Positions 22,790 to 30,296 of a stretch of 32,035 nt of DNA are shown one piece after another. Positions within the stretch are counted from its first letter, which is position 1. Each line of letters starts with the position of its first letter. Below the pieces are notes generated by a model. That model ran no database searches, was not told the DNA's origin, and saw only the letters and a list, made by a program, of their open reading frames with translations. Both the position numbers and the translations under genes were made by a program. The DNA lies in the NCBI GenBank assembly GCA_017401985.1, contig JAFPNK010000079.1, forward strand, positions 1-32,035, read 5' to 3'. This DNA comes from Paludibacteraceae bacterium. Lineage in GTDB: Bacteria > Bacteroidota > Bacteroidia > Bacteroidales > Paludibacteraceae.

Positions 22790-24741
22790 TGTGGGTCTAA
22801 TTGCTCGTAAATGGAGTTGTTACTGATAAATTCCGGCACCAGTTGTTTCATCATCTTCACAGTGGTAAACGGTTTGCCTTGTCGGCTGGTAGCAATCAAT
22901 TGGTCCACCTCTCCGCTTATCTGGTCAAAATCAAACTCCCGAACGCGGGCAACCATGATCTTCTCATTGGTGGTCGGCAAGGTGGTCTCTTTCTGATTCA
23001 GCAGTTCCTCATATAGTTTCTCACCCGGACGAAGACCGGTAAAGATGATAGGTATATCTTTCTCCGGTATGTATCCGGCCAGGCGGATCATGTTACGTGC
23101 CAAATCAAGAATCTTCACCGGTTTGCCCATGTCGAAGACGAAGATCTCACCGCCTTCACCCAGCGTGCTGGCTTCCATCACGAGGCAGCATGCTTCCGGA
23201 ATCGTCATGAAATAGCGAATGATATCCGGGTGGGTTACCGTAACGGGACCTCCTGCGGCAATTTGTTTGCGGAAGAACGGAATGACAGAACCGTTACTGC
23301 CAAGCACATTGCCGAAACGTGTGGTAATGAATTTGGTGCAATGCTCGTCCTGTGCATGCAGTTTGCGGAAGAGCGACTGCACGTATATCTCCGCTATACG
23401 CTTGCTGGCACCCATGATATTGGTCGGGTTGACGGCTTTGTCAGTGGATATCATCACAAACTGCTTCACCCCGTATTTAACGGCCATGTCTGCCATGTTT
23501 TTGGTTCCTAACACGTTGGCTTGAATTGCCTCGTTCGGGAAACTCTCCATCAGCGGGACATGCTTATAGGCAGCAGCGTGATAGACAACGTCCGGCCGCA
23601 TCTCGTTGAAAATCTGCTCCATACGATTTCTATTGCGCACATCCGCAATGACGGGAATAAAACGTGAATTGGGGAACTGCTGATGTAGATCCACTACCAA
23701 ATCGTGCAGAGGCGATTCCGCTATTTCCAGCAGAATTGTCACTTGCGGACCGTACATCTGTATCTGCCGAACCAATTCGCTACCGATACTACCGGCAGCA
23801 CCGCTGACCAGCACAACGTGGTTCTGAATGATCTGCCGCACATTGTCCGTGTTGATGTCAATCTTAGGCCGTTCCAGCAGGTCCTCAATGCGAATAGCAT
23901 CAATGCGACCGATGCGTTGCGCGTTGATATCCTCCAAATTATCAAATTGTGTGAAATACGGAGTGGTAAGCACGCGGATGTTATGGTCAATAAAAATCTG
24001 CAGGTCTTTTGTCGGGTCAATCTCGCGCATCTTAATCGGAGAGATGATCACATGATGGATATTATTCTTCGCCATCCAAGCGAACAGGTCTTCATTCAAT
24101 ACCCGCACCCGCAAACCGGCTAACTCGAAGTTGTGCCGTTCGTTGGCGTTGGCAATAAATCCCATAGGACGGTAGGGGGTATTGCCCGCAGAGCGCAGCA
24201 TTTTTGCGATGGCCAGACCGGCTGACTGCGTGCCGTAAATCATCACTTTCGGGTTGGCTTGGTTCTGCTCGAAGGTTTCGCTAAGCGTCTTCACTCCTAC
24301 GCGCAGCGCGAACAGCAAAACGAAAGAAGTAGGCACATAGACGGCAAGCACAATGTTCAGCATAGGATGGGTGCCGTTCAGACTGTCAACGATCAGGTTG
24401 ACGGCCACTAATACCAGACCCGTCATGATATTGGATAACAGCACTTTGATCGTGTCGATGAAAGTGGAGTACCGCAAGATACCCGAATACGTATGGAACG
24501 CCCAGAACATAAGTAACTGAACGCCCATTACAATGACGTACTGAAGTCCGATAGACACGTTCAGTTCGTCTAAATTCAGATAGTGTAAGAAGCCGCTACC
24601 GATCCAAACGCTTAACCAAAACGCCAGTGTGCATAGGAACAAATCCATCAGCAACACTCCCCAGCGCGGCAGATAATTCATCTGCGGCAGATGCGAGAAA
24701 ATATCCGAATGACGTATTTCCTGTAATACCTTATTTCCCAT
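22786..24741 (-). CDS. Nucleotide-sugar 4,6-dehydratase, CapD/WbpM/PglF type
   Basis: A 651-residue membrane-bound enzyme expected to convert UDP-GlcNAc to a 4-keto-6-deoxy sugar, a precursor of modified sugars such as bacillosamine. Four membrane helices lie in the first 150 residues, followed by a CoA-binding-like domain (about 160-270) and a short-chain dehydrogenase domain. The NAD-binding motif GAAGSIG is at 314-320. The catalytic region has ISTDKAVNP and then Met443-x3-Lys447, with Met in place of the usual Tyr, as known for the large FlaA1/WbpM/PglF enzymes. The start overlaps the uvrA end by 11 nt and its stop overlaps the WecA-type start as ATGA. Confidence 0.9.
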   Translation of the reverse strand: MGNKVLQEIRHSDIFSHLPQMNYLPRWGVLLMDLFLCTLAFWLSVWIGSGFLHYLNLDELNVSIGLQYVIVMGVQLLMFWAFHTYSGILRYSTFIDTIKVLLSNIMTGLVLVAVNLIVDSLNGTHPMLNIVLAVYVPTSFVLLFALRVGVKTLSETFEQNQANPKVMIYGTQSAGLAIAKMLRSAGNTPYRPMGFIANANERHNFELAGLRVRVLNEDLFAWMAKNNIHHVIISPIKMREIDPTKDLQIFIDHNIRVLTTPYFTQFDNLEDINAQRIGRIDAIRIEDLLERPKIDINTDNVRQIIQNHVVLVSGAAGSIGSELVRQIQMYGPQVTILLEIAESPLHDLVVDLHQQFPNSRFIPVIADVRNRNRMEQIFNEMRPDVVYHAAAYKHVPLMESFPNEAIQANVLGTKNMADMAVKYGVKQFVMISTDKAVNPTNIMGASKRIAEIYVQSLFRKLHAQDEHCTKFITTRFGNVLGSNGSVIPFFRKQIAAGGPVTVTHPDIIRYFMTIPEACCLVMEASTLGEGGEIFVFDMGKPVKILDLARNMIRLAGYIPEKDIPIIFTGLRPGEKLYEELLNQKETTLPTTNEKIMVARVREFDFDQISGEVDQLIATSRQGKPFTTVKMMKQLVPEFISNNSIYEQLDPQ

Positions 24742-27469
24742 AATTCTCTATGATTTGAGCAAGATACTTGCCCGTATAACTTTCTTTACATTGTGCTATT
24801 TGTTCCGGTGTTCCGGCGCAAACGATTGAACCGCCCTCTTTGCCGCCTTCCGGACCCAAGTCAATCACATGGTCTGCCGCTAAAATGACGGCAGGGTTAT
24901 GTTCGATAATGATGACCGTATGGCCTTTGCTAATCAAGCGGTTTAAGGCCGCCAGCAGCACTTCTATGTCGCGATGATGCAAACCGGTGGTCGGTTCGTC
25001 GAATACAAAAATGGTAGGCCGGCTCTCTTCTTGTGCAATGAACGAAGCCAATTTGACACGCTGACTCTCTCCTCCGGAGAGCGTGCTGCTGCTTTGACCC
25101 AATTGTATATATCCGATGCCTACTTCCTGCAGCGGTTTGAGACGCCGTACGATCTTGGCGCACTCCGGATCCTCCGAGAAGAACTCCACTGCTTGGTTCA
25201 CCGTCATACAAAGTATGTCATAGATGGATTTGCCGCGGTAGTGTACGTCCAGTATGTCCTGTTTGAACCGTTTGCCGTGACACTGCTCGCACTCCAGCAC
25301 CAGATCGGCCATAAACTGCATCTCTATCGTGATGGTTCCTTCGCCTTGACAGGTCTCGCAGCGTCCTCCCGGGGTGTTGAAACTGAAATGAGCCGGTGTC
25401 AAACCCAATTGTTTGGCAAGTGGTTGCTCGGCGTACAATCGGCGTATCTCGTCATAGGCTTTGAGGTACGTCACAGGATTACTCCTGCTGGAGCGACTGA
25501 GCGGATTTTGATCCACATATTCGATATCATGCATCAAGTGTGTGCTGCCGTGCAGATGACCAAAATCACCCGTGTGCTCGGCAAACGTACCACCGTAGTG
25601 TTTCTTAAGCGCAGGGTAGAGTACCTTGCTCACCAGGCTGGATTTGCCGCTACCACTCACACCGGTCACTACCGTCATCACGTGCAGCGGAAAACGAACC
25701 GTCAGGTTTTTAAGGTTGTTCTCACACGCTCCCTCAATCTCAATATAGTTGTTCCAATGCCGCCGCAGGCTCGGAATCTCATATTGGACCATCTCCGGGC
25801 GCGGTTGTCCTTCATACACCACTTCCCCTCCGTGACGGCCGGCGTTCGGACCTATTTCGATAATATGATCCGCAGCGGCGATGATGTCCTCATCGTGCTC
25901 AACCACCACGATTGTGTTGCCTAAGTCGCGCAGTTCACGCAGCACATGTATCAGCCGCTCGGTGTCCCGAGGATGCAGACCGATGGACGGCTCGTCCAGC
26001 ACATAGAGCGATCCCACCAGACTGCTACCTAACGATTTGGCCAAGTTGATACGCTGGCTCTCACCTCCGGACAAGGTGTTGCTCTGCCGGTTCAAGGTCA
26101 GATAACTCAAACCGACGTCTTGCATGAACTGCAAGCGGCTGTTAATCTCCACCAAGAGCATCTCTGCTGTCTTTTGCTCCGTCTCGCTCAACTCAATATG
26201 CGCGAACCAGTCTTGCAATTCAGAAATCGGCATAGTGCACAGTTGCTGAATACTCTTGCCGTTTACCAGCACATATTCAGCCTCTTGGCGAAGGTGCAGA
26301 CCGTAGCACACGGGACAGGTTGTTCGCCCTTTGTACCGCGCCAACATTACTTTGTACTGCAGTTTATTGTATTGCTGCTCTTCTAACTCGTGGAAGAAAT
26401 CATTCAAGCCTTTGAACCATTTATTACCGGTCCAAATGAGATGTTTCTGTTCCGGTGTCAAGGCGTAGAACGGTGTGTGGATAGGAAAATCAAACTTCGA
26501 TGCGTTGTAAATCAACTCATCATTCCATCTCTGCATCTGCGGACTCTGCCAGCATGCGATCGCCTGTTCGTAGATCGATTTGGATTTGTCCGGCACCACC
26601 AGATCGGCATCAATACCCATCACAACGCCAATTCCTTTGCACTCCGGGCAGGCTCCGATAGGGTTATTGAAATCGAACAGGTGTTCGCTGGGCTCAATGA
26701 ATTGGATACCATCGGCTTCGAATCGTTCGGAGAACACTTTATCTTTGTTGTCCGCCCAAACGTGACAAACGCCTTGGCCTTCAAAGAAGGCTGTCTGAAC
26801 ACTGTCCGCAAAACGGTTACTTGTGGCCTGCTCTTTATCCACCACGATGCGGTCCACTAACAGGTATGACTCATGCCCTTCGGCTTTGAGCCAGGTGCTG
26901 TCGTCCAACCGCACGGCATCGCCGTCAATGAGCAAGCGGCTGAAACCCTGACTTTGCCATAGCGCCAGTTGCTCTTGCAGCGTTCGGTTCTCCGGTAAGA
27001 TGATGGGACTCAACAAGTAGAGACGCGTGCCTTTCGGCATCTGCTCCATATAATTGACAACATCGCGGATGGTGTTCTTCTTGACCTCTTCTCCGCTCAC
27101 GGGCGAGTAGGTGTGACCCACGCGCGCGTACAAAAGCTTCAAATAGTCATAAATCTCCGTCACCGTACCTACGGTGGAACGGGGATTACGGCTGCTCACT
27201 TTCTGTTGAATAGCAATTGCCGGAGGGATACCTTCTATCTTCTCCACTTCCGGTTTTTGCATTCGTCCCATGAACTGTCGCGCGTACGCGCTGAGACTCT
27301 CCACATAGCGGCGCTGACCCTCGGCATATAACGTGTCAAACGCCAGCGAACTCTTGCCGCTGCCGCTCACACCCGTTATTACCACCAACTTATTGCGCGG
27401 TATATCTACCGACACATGTTTTAAGTTGTGCGTGTCAGCTCCTTCTATGTGAATATATTCGTCTTTCAA
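24731..27469 (-). CDS. uvrA: Excinuclease ABC subunit A
   Basis: UvrA is the damage-sensing ATPase of nucleotide excision repair. The 912-residue protein has Walker A GVSGSGKS at 33-40 and again in the second half, and two LSGGESQR signatures with YVLDEPSIGLH and FVFDEPTTGLH Walker B regions. Zinc-binding CxxC pairs appear in GACPECKG with TTCPVCYG, and in GGRCETCQG with LECEQCHG. It is slightly shorter than the common UvrA of about 940 residues. In this phylum two UvrA paralogues often occur, and I cannot tell which this is. Its start overlaps the HU-LysM stop as ATGA, so it is embedded in the same run as rimO and the polysaccharide genes. Confidence 0.95.
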   Translation of the reverse strand: MKDEYIHIEGADTHNLKHVSVDIPRNKLVVITGVSGSGKSSLAFDTLYAEGQRRYVESLSAYARQFMGRMQKPEVEKIEGIPPAIAIQQKVSSRNPRSTVGTVTEIYDYLKLLYARVGHTYSPVSGEEVKKNTIRDVVNYMEQMPKGTRLYLLSPIILPENRTLQEQLALWQSQGFSRLLIDGDAVRLDDSTWLKAEGHESYLLVDRIVVDKEQATSNRFADSVQTAFFEGQGVCHVWADNKDKVFSERFEADGIQFIEPSEHLFDFNNPIGACPECKGIGVVMGIDADLVVPDKSKSIYEQAIACWQSPQMQRWNDELIYNASKFDFPIHTPFYALTPEQKHLIWTGNKWFKGLNDFFHELEEQQYNKLQYKVMLARYKGRTTCPVCYGLHLRQEAEYVLVNGKSIQQLCTMPISELQDWFAHIELSETEQKTAEMLLVEINSRLQFMQDVGLSYLTLNRQSNTLSGGESQRINLAKSLGSSLVGSLYVLDEPSIGLHPRDTERLIHVLRELRDLGNTIVVVEHDEDIIAAADHIIEIGPNAGRHGGEVVYEGQPRPEMVQYEIPSLRRHWNNYIEIEGACENNLKNLTVRFPLHVMTVVTGVSGSGKSSLVSKVLYPALKKHYGGTFAEHTGDFGHLHGSTHLMHDIEYVDQNPLSRSSRSNPVTYLKAYDEIRRLYAEQPLAKQLGLTPAHFSFNTPGGRCETCQGEGTITIEMQFMADLVLECEQCHGKRFKQDILDVHYRGKSIYDILCMTVNQAVEFFSEDPECAKIVRRLKPLQEVGIGYIQLGQSSSTLSGGESQRVKLASFIAQEESRPTIFVFDEPTTGLHHRDIEVLLAALNRLISKGHTVIIIEHNPAVILAADHVIDLGPEGGKEGGSIVCAGTPEQIAQCKESYTGKYLAQIIENYGK

Positions 27470-28644
27470 CGTGTTTTGCTATACGCCTCTTCGCGCAGTT
27501 GCTGGAAGTACGCATTGGTCGTATCCAATTGTGCCGGAGTCAGTTTAGGTACGCGTATCAATGTGCCTATCGGTATCTGGCTGGGGTTCACGATGCGGTC
27601 TCTGTTGGCATCATACAGATACGGCCAATAAATCTTGTTACCGTAGTGTTTCTTGGCAATCCATGCCAATCGACTTCCGTAAGCAATTTGCTCCGTTGCG
27701 ATCCATTCATTATATTGGCCCGGAGCGCTTGTCGTTTCCTCTACGGGCTCTTCCTCTTCTGCAACTTCCTCAATCACTTCCGGCTCCTCTATTTCCACTT
27801 CTGCCGCGATAATATCTTCCTCGTCAGCCAGTTCAATCACTTCTGCCTCGGAGACTTCAAAATAGCCTAAAACCCAGCGCTTAGCAGAGTAGTACCAGTC
27901 TTCTATTGTTTCCTTCAAATCGAAATCAATTGAAGGCTGTGCCGGTGCTTCTTCCGGCTCTGCAACCACTTCCGTTTGTTCCGGTGTGCCGTTAACCAGA
28001 CCGTTAATCCAACTGCTCAACTGATGACGCAGGAAGAAGAATCCGCCTAAGAGCAAGAATAACAAGATCACTACGCAAATCAAGGTGTCGCGCAGGAAAT
28101 GGTATTTTTTCTTGGGCTTCTCCGGTGTGGGTGCTTTCACCGGTTCCGGAGTCTTTGCGGGTTCCGGTTCGGGCGCTTTCTCCGGTTCGGGTTCCGGTGC
28201 TTTTTCCGGTTCGGGCTCCGGCTCCTTTACAGGCTCCGGTTTCTGGTCAGGAGATTGACCCAATTCGCCGAGTATATCTACTATCTCTTCTGCCTGCGCA
28301 CCTAGTTTCTGGATCGGATCCACAGCAGCTGCGGGCTGAAGACCTTCGGCAGCAGGTTTCTCAACCAGTTCTTTCACTCCGGCCTCCGGAACAAAAGCAA
28401 TCTTGTTGTATCCCTCAATCGTGATTTGTTCGCCTGTGGACACATTGACACTCTTGCGAGGAGCTACTGCTTGCAATTTGAATGTACCCAACCCGTTGAT
28501 TTTCACTTGCTTATCTTGTTTCAAAGCCTCCATCAATTGACTCTGAAAAGCATTGAGGAACAGGTACGCTTCTTTCTCACTGACGCCTGCACGTGTAGCT
28601 AAAGCACGGCGCAGTTCGGTCCAACTAAGTTTATTCTCTGCCAT
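27466..28644 (-). CDS. HU-like DNA-binding / transmembrane / LysM fusion protein
   Basis: A 392-residue protein joining a cytoplasmic DNA-binding module to a periplasmic one. Residues 1-95 are an HU/IHF-type domain (KINGLGTFKLQ at 48-58, then APRKSVNVSTGEQ). A Pro/Glu-rich stalk with PEPEPEKA repeats spans about 132-178, a basic patch KPKKK precedes one membrane helix at about 185-206, and a strongly acidic region (about 225-305) leads to a LysM-type domain at about 312-366 (GSRLAWIAKKHYGNKIYWPYLYDANR). The layout suggests a link between nucleoid and cell wall; that is inference, although similar fusions exist in other Bacteroidetes. It starts 3 nt after a separate HU gene and ends overlapping uvrA. 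Confidence 0.85.
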   Translation of the reverse strand: MAENKLSWTELRRALATRAGVSEKEAYLFLNAFQSQLMEALKQDKQVKINGLGTFKLQAVAPRKSVNVSTGEQITIEGYNKIAFVPEAGVKELVEKPAAEGLQPAAAVDPIQKLGAQAEEIVDILGELGQSPDQKPEPVKEPEPEPEKAPEPEPEKAPEPEPAKTPEPVKAPTPEKPKKKYHFLRDTLICVVILLFLLLGGFFFLRHQLSSWINGLVNGTPEQTEVVAEPEEAPAQPSIDFDLKETIEDWYYSAKRWVLGYFEVSEAEVIELADEEDIIAAEVEIEEPEVIEEVAEEEEPVEETTSAPGQYNEWIATEQIAYGSRLAWIAKKHYGNKIYWPYLYDANRDRIVNPSQIPIGTLIRVPKLTPAQLDTTNAYFQQLREEAYSKTR

Positions 28645-28647
28645 ACC

Positions 28648-28926
28648 TTAGATCTTTTTGAGTTCGTCTTTCATGTTAGCCACCGGTCTGAATACCAGTT
28701 GGTTCTTGCGAGGCACGAAGGTGCGCTCACCCGTGCGAGGGTGAACGATGGTTCGCTCTTGTTTTTCTTTAATCTCCAGCGTTCCCAAACCTTGTAACTG
28801 AATAGCCTTTCCGGCCATCAGGTTCTCACGTATGATCGCATTCGTCATACTGAGCAGGTGCTCCACGTTTTTCTTGTTTTGCCCGGATGTTTTGGCAATC
28901 AAGCTAATTAAATCTTTTGTTAGCAT
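28648..28926 (-). CDS. HU family DNA-binding protein
   Basis: A 92-residue nucleoid-associated protein of the HU/IHF family. It begins MLTKDLISLIAKTSGQNKK and has the conserved IQLQGLGTLEIKEKQERTI turn and PRTGERTFVP arm, where the arm proline intercalates into bent DNA. The size is normal. It lies 10 nt after rimO and 3 nt before the HU-TM-LysM gene, so a free and a membrane-anchored HU-type domain are probably made together. There is no Shine-Dalgarno site; the start region is A/T-rich. Confidence 0.92.
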   Translation of the reverse strand: MLTKDLISLIAKTSGQNKKNVEHLLSMTNAIIRENLMAGKAIQLQGLGTLEIKEKQERTIVHPRTGERTFVPRKNQLVFRPVANMKDELKKI

Positions 28927-28936
28927 GGTATATATT

Positions 28937-30253
28937 TTAAATTATTTCTCCGTATAAATCAAATTCTTCCGCTTTCGTTATTTTTACTTTGTAAAAATCT
29001 CCGATAACCGGTAACTGCTCACCGCTTACCGTTATCAACACTTCGCAGTCCACTTCCGGACTATCATATTGCGTTCTTCCGATCCAATAATCGCCGTCCT
29101 TTCGGTCGATGATTACTCGTTGAATCGTACCTGTTTTCTGTGCCATCAGTTCGCCACTTATCTCTTGCTGAATAGCCATCAACTCCTCCACACGCGCGTC
29201 TTTCACTTCCTGTGGCACGTCATCTTGGTAGTGCTTGTTGGCATAAGTGCCCTCTTCATCCGAATAAGCGAAACAACCCATTCGTTCAAACCGCATTTCC
29301 CGAACCCACGTCTTCATTTCTTCAAAATCCGCTTCCGTCTCGCCCGGGTGTCCGACCAGCAACGTGGTGCGAATGCATATGCCCGGCACACGTTCGCGTA
29401 TCTTCTTAAGCAATGCGTCCTGTTCCGTACGGGTTATATGCCGTCTCATCAAGTTTAACATATGATCCGTGCAATGCTGCAACGCAATATCCAGATACTT
29501 GCACACATTATCGTGCTTGGCCATCACGTCCAGCAGTTCTTCCGGAAAATCAGTAGGGTAGGCATAATGCAATCGTATCCATTCCGCACCTTCTATCTGC
29601 GCCATCTCATCAATCAGTTCCGGCAGCATATGTCTGTGTTCCAAATCAAGTCCGTAACTGCTCAGATCCTGCGCAATGACATTCAACTCCTTCACCCCTT
29701 GGCTCACCAACCACCTTACTTCGTTCAGTATCTCCTCTTTCGGCCGGCTGGTATGCCGTCCCGTGATGAGCGGAATCGCACAATACGAACACATTCGGTT
29801 ACACCCCTCTGATATTTTGAGGTATGCGTAGTGCTTCGGTGTCGTCAGATGTCGTTCATAACCAGGCCGACTAGGACAACTAGGCTGACTAGACCGACTA
29901 GTTAGTTCTTCTACCATCCCCATAAAGTCAAACTTGCCGTAGTAACTGTCCACTTCCGGTAACTCCGCCTCTAACTCCGCCCGATAGCGTTCGCTCAGAC
30001 AGCCCATCACGATCAACTTCCGCAACTTGCCTTTCTTCTTCCGCTCGGCCATTTGAAGGATCATGTTGATGCTCTCTTCCTTGGCATCGCCGATGAACCC
30101 GCATGTGTTGATCACACAAATCTCGCCTTTTGGTTCCTCCGGATCATGTACACAGCGCCAATCGGATGCCTCTAACATCCGCATCACGCGCTCTGCATCC
30201 ACCAGGTTTTTCGAGCATCCCAGCGTTATAAAATCCACTACGCCCTTCTGCAT
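28937..30253 (-). CDS. rimO: Ribosomal protein uS12 methylthiotransferase RimO
   Basis: RimO is a radical-SAM enzyme that adds a methylthio group to the conserved Asp of ribosomal protein S12. I use the ATG at 30253 (438 residues, MQKGVVDFITLGCSKN); a TTG at 30262 is less likely. The N-terminal cluster ligands are Cys13, Cys51 and Cys85, and the radical-SAM CxxxCxxC ligands are Cys151, Cys155 and Cys158 in EGCNRMCSYC. A TRAM domain closes the protein. Residues about 118-132 (TSRSSQPSCPSRPGY), between the two Fe-S domains, are encoded by a CTAG array and probably form an extra loop. Residues about 406-417 in the TRAM domain are encoded by a heptamer array. Confidence 0.95.
   Translation of the reverse strand: MQKGVVDFITLGCSKNLVDAERVMRMLEASDWRCVHDPEEPKGEICVINTCGFIGDAKEESINMILQMAERKKKGKLRKLIVMGCLSERYRAELEAELPEVDSYYGKFDFMGMVEELTSRSSQPSCPSRPGYERHLTTPKHYAYLKISEGCNRMCSYCAIPLITGRHTSRPKEEILNEVRWLVSQGVKELNVIAQDLSSYGLDLEHRHMLPELIDEMAQIEGAEWIRLHYAYPTDFPEELLDVMAKHDNVCKYLDIALQHCTDHMLNLMRRHITRTEQDALLKKIRERVPGICIRTTLLVGHPGETEADFEEMKTWVREMRFERMGCFAYSDEEGTYANKHYQDDVPQEVKDARVEELMAIQQEISGELMAQKTGTIQRVIIDRKDGDYWIGRTQYDSPEVDCEVLITVSGEQLPVIGDFYKVKITKAEEFDLYGEII
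29003..29037. repeat. In-frame heptamer array inside rimO
   Basis: Plus-strand 7-mers GATAACC, GGTAACT, GCTCACC, GCTTACC and GTTATCA. On the coding strand this gives GGTAAGC, GGTGAGC, AGTTACC and related units, close to those of the mutS2 array, and encodes TVSGEQLPVIG. Confidence 0.75.
29862..29901. repeat. CTAG array at exact 9-bp period inside rimO
   Basis: CTAG is at 29871, 29880, 29889 and 29898, with a degenerate CCAG at 29862. It encodes the tripeptides TSR, SSQ, PSC, PSR and PGY, and shares a 14-nt segment with the ABC-F array. Confidence 0.93.
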
Positions 30254-30254
30254 A

Positions 30255-30296
30255 CTTACCAACCACTAACGACCAACGACTAACGACTAATTACCC
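30255..30296. repeat. Heptamer array across the recQ stop and rimO leader
   Basis: Plus-strand 7-mers CTTACCA, ACCACTA, ACGACCA, two copies of ACGACTA, then ATTACCC. They span the whole 33-nt gap between recQ and rimO and include the recQ stop codon. No promoter is seen here. Confidence 0.9.

Noticed and set aside
28138..28242. The Pro/Glu repeat DNA of the HU-LysM gene as a further heptamer or CTAG array
   Set aside because: The repetition follows the codons of PEP-type protein repeats with 3-bp-multiple periods, which the protein alone explains.
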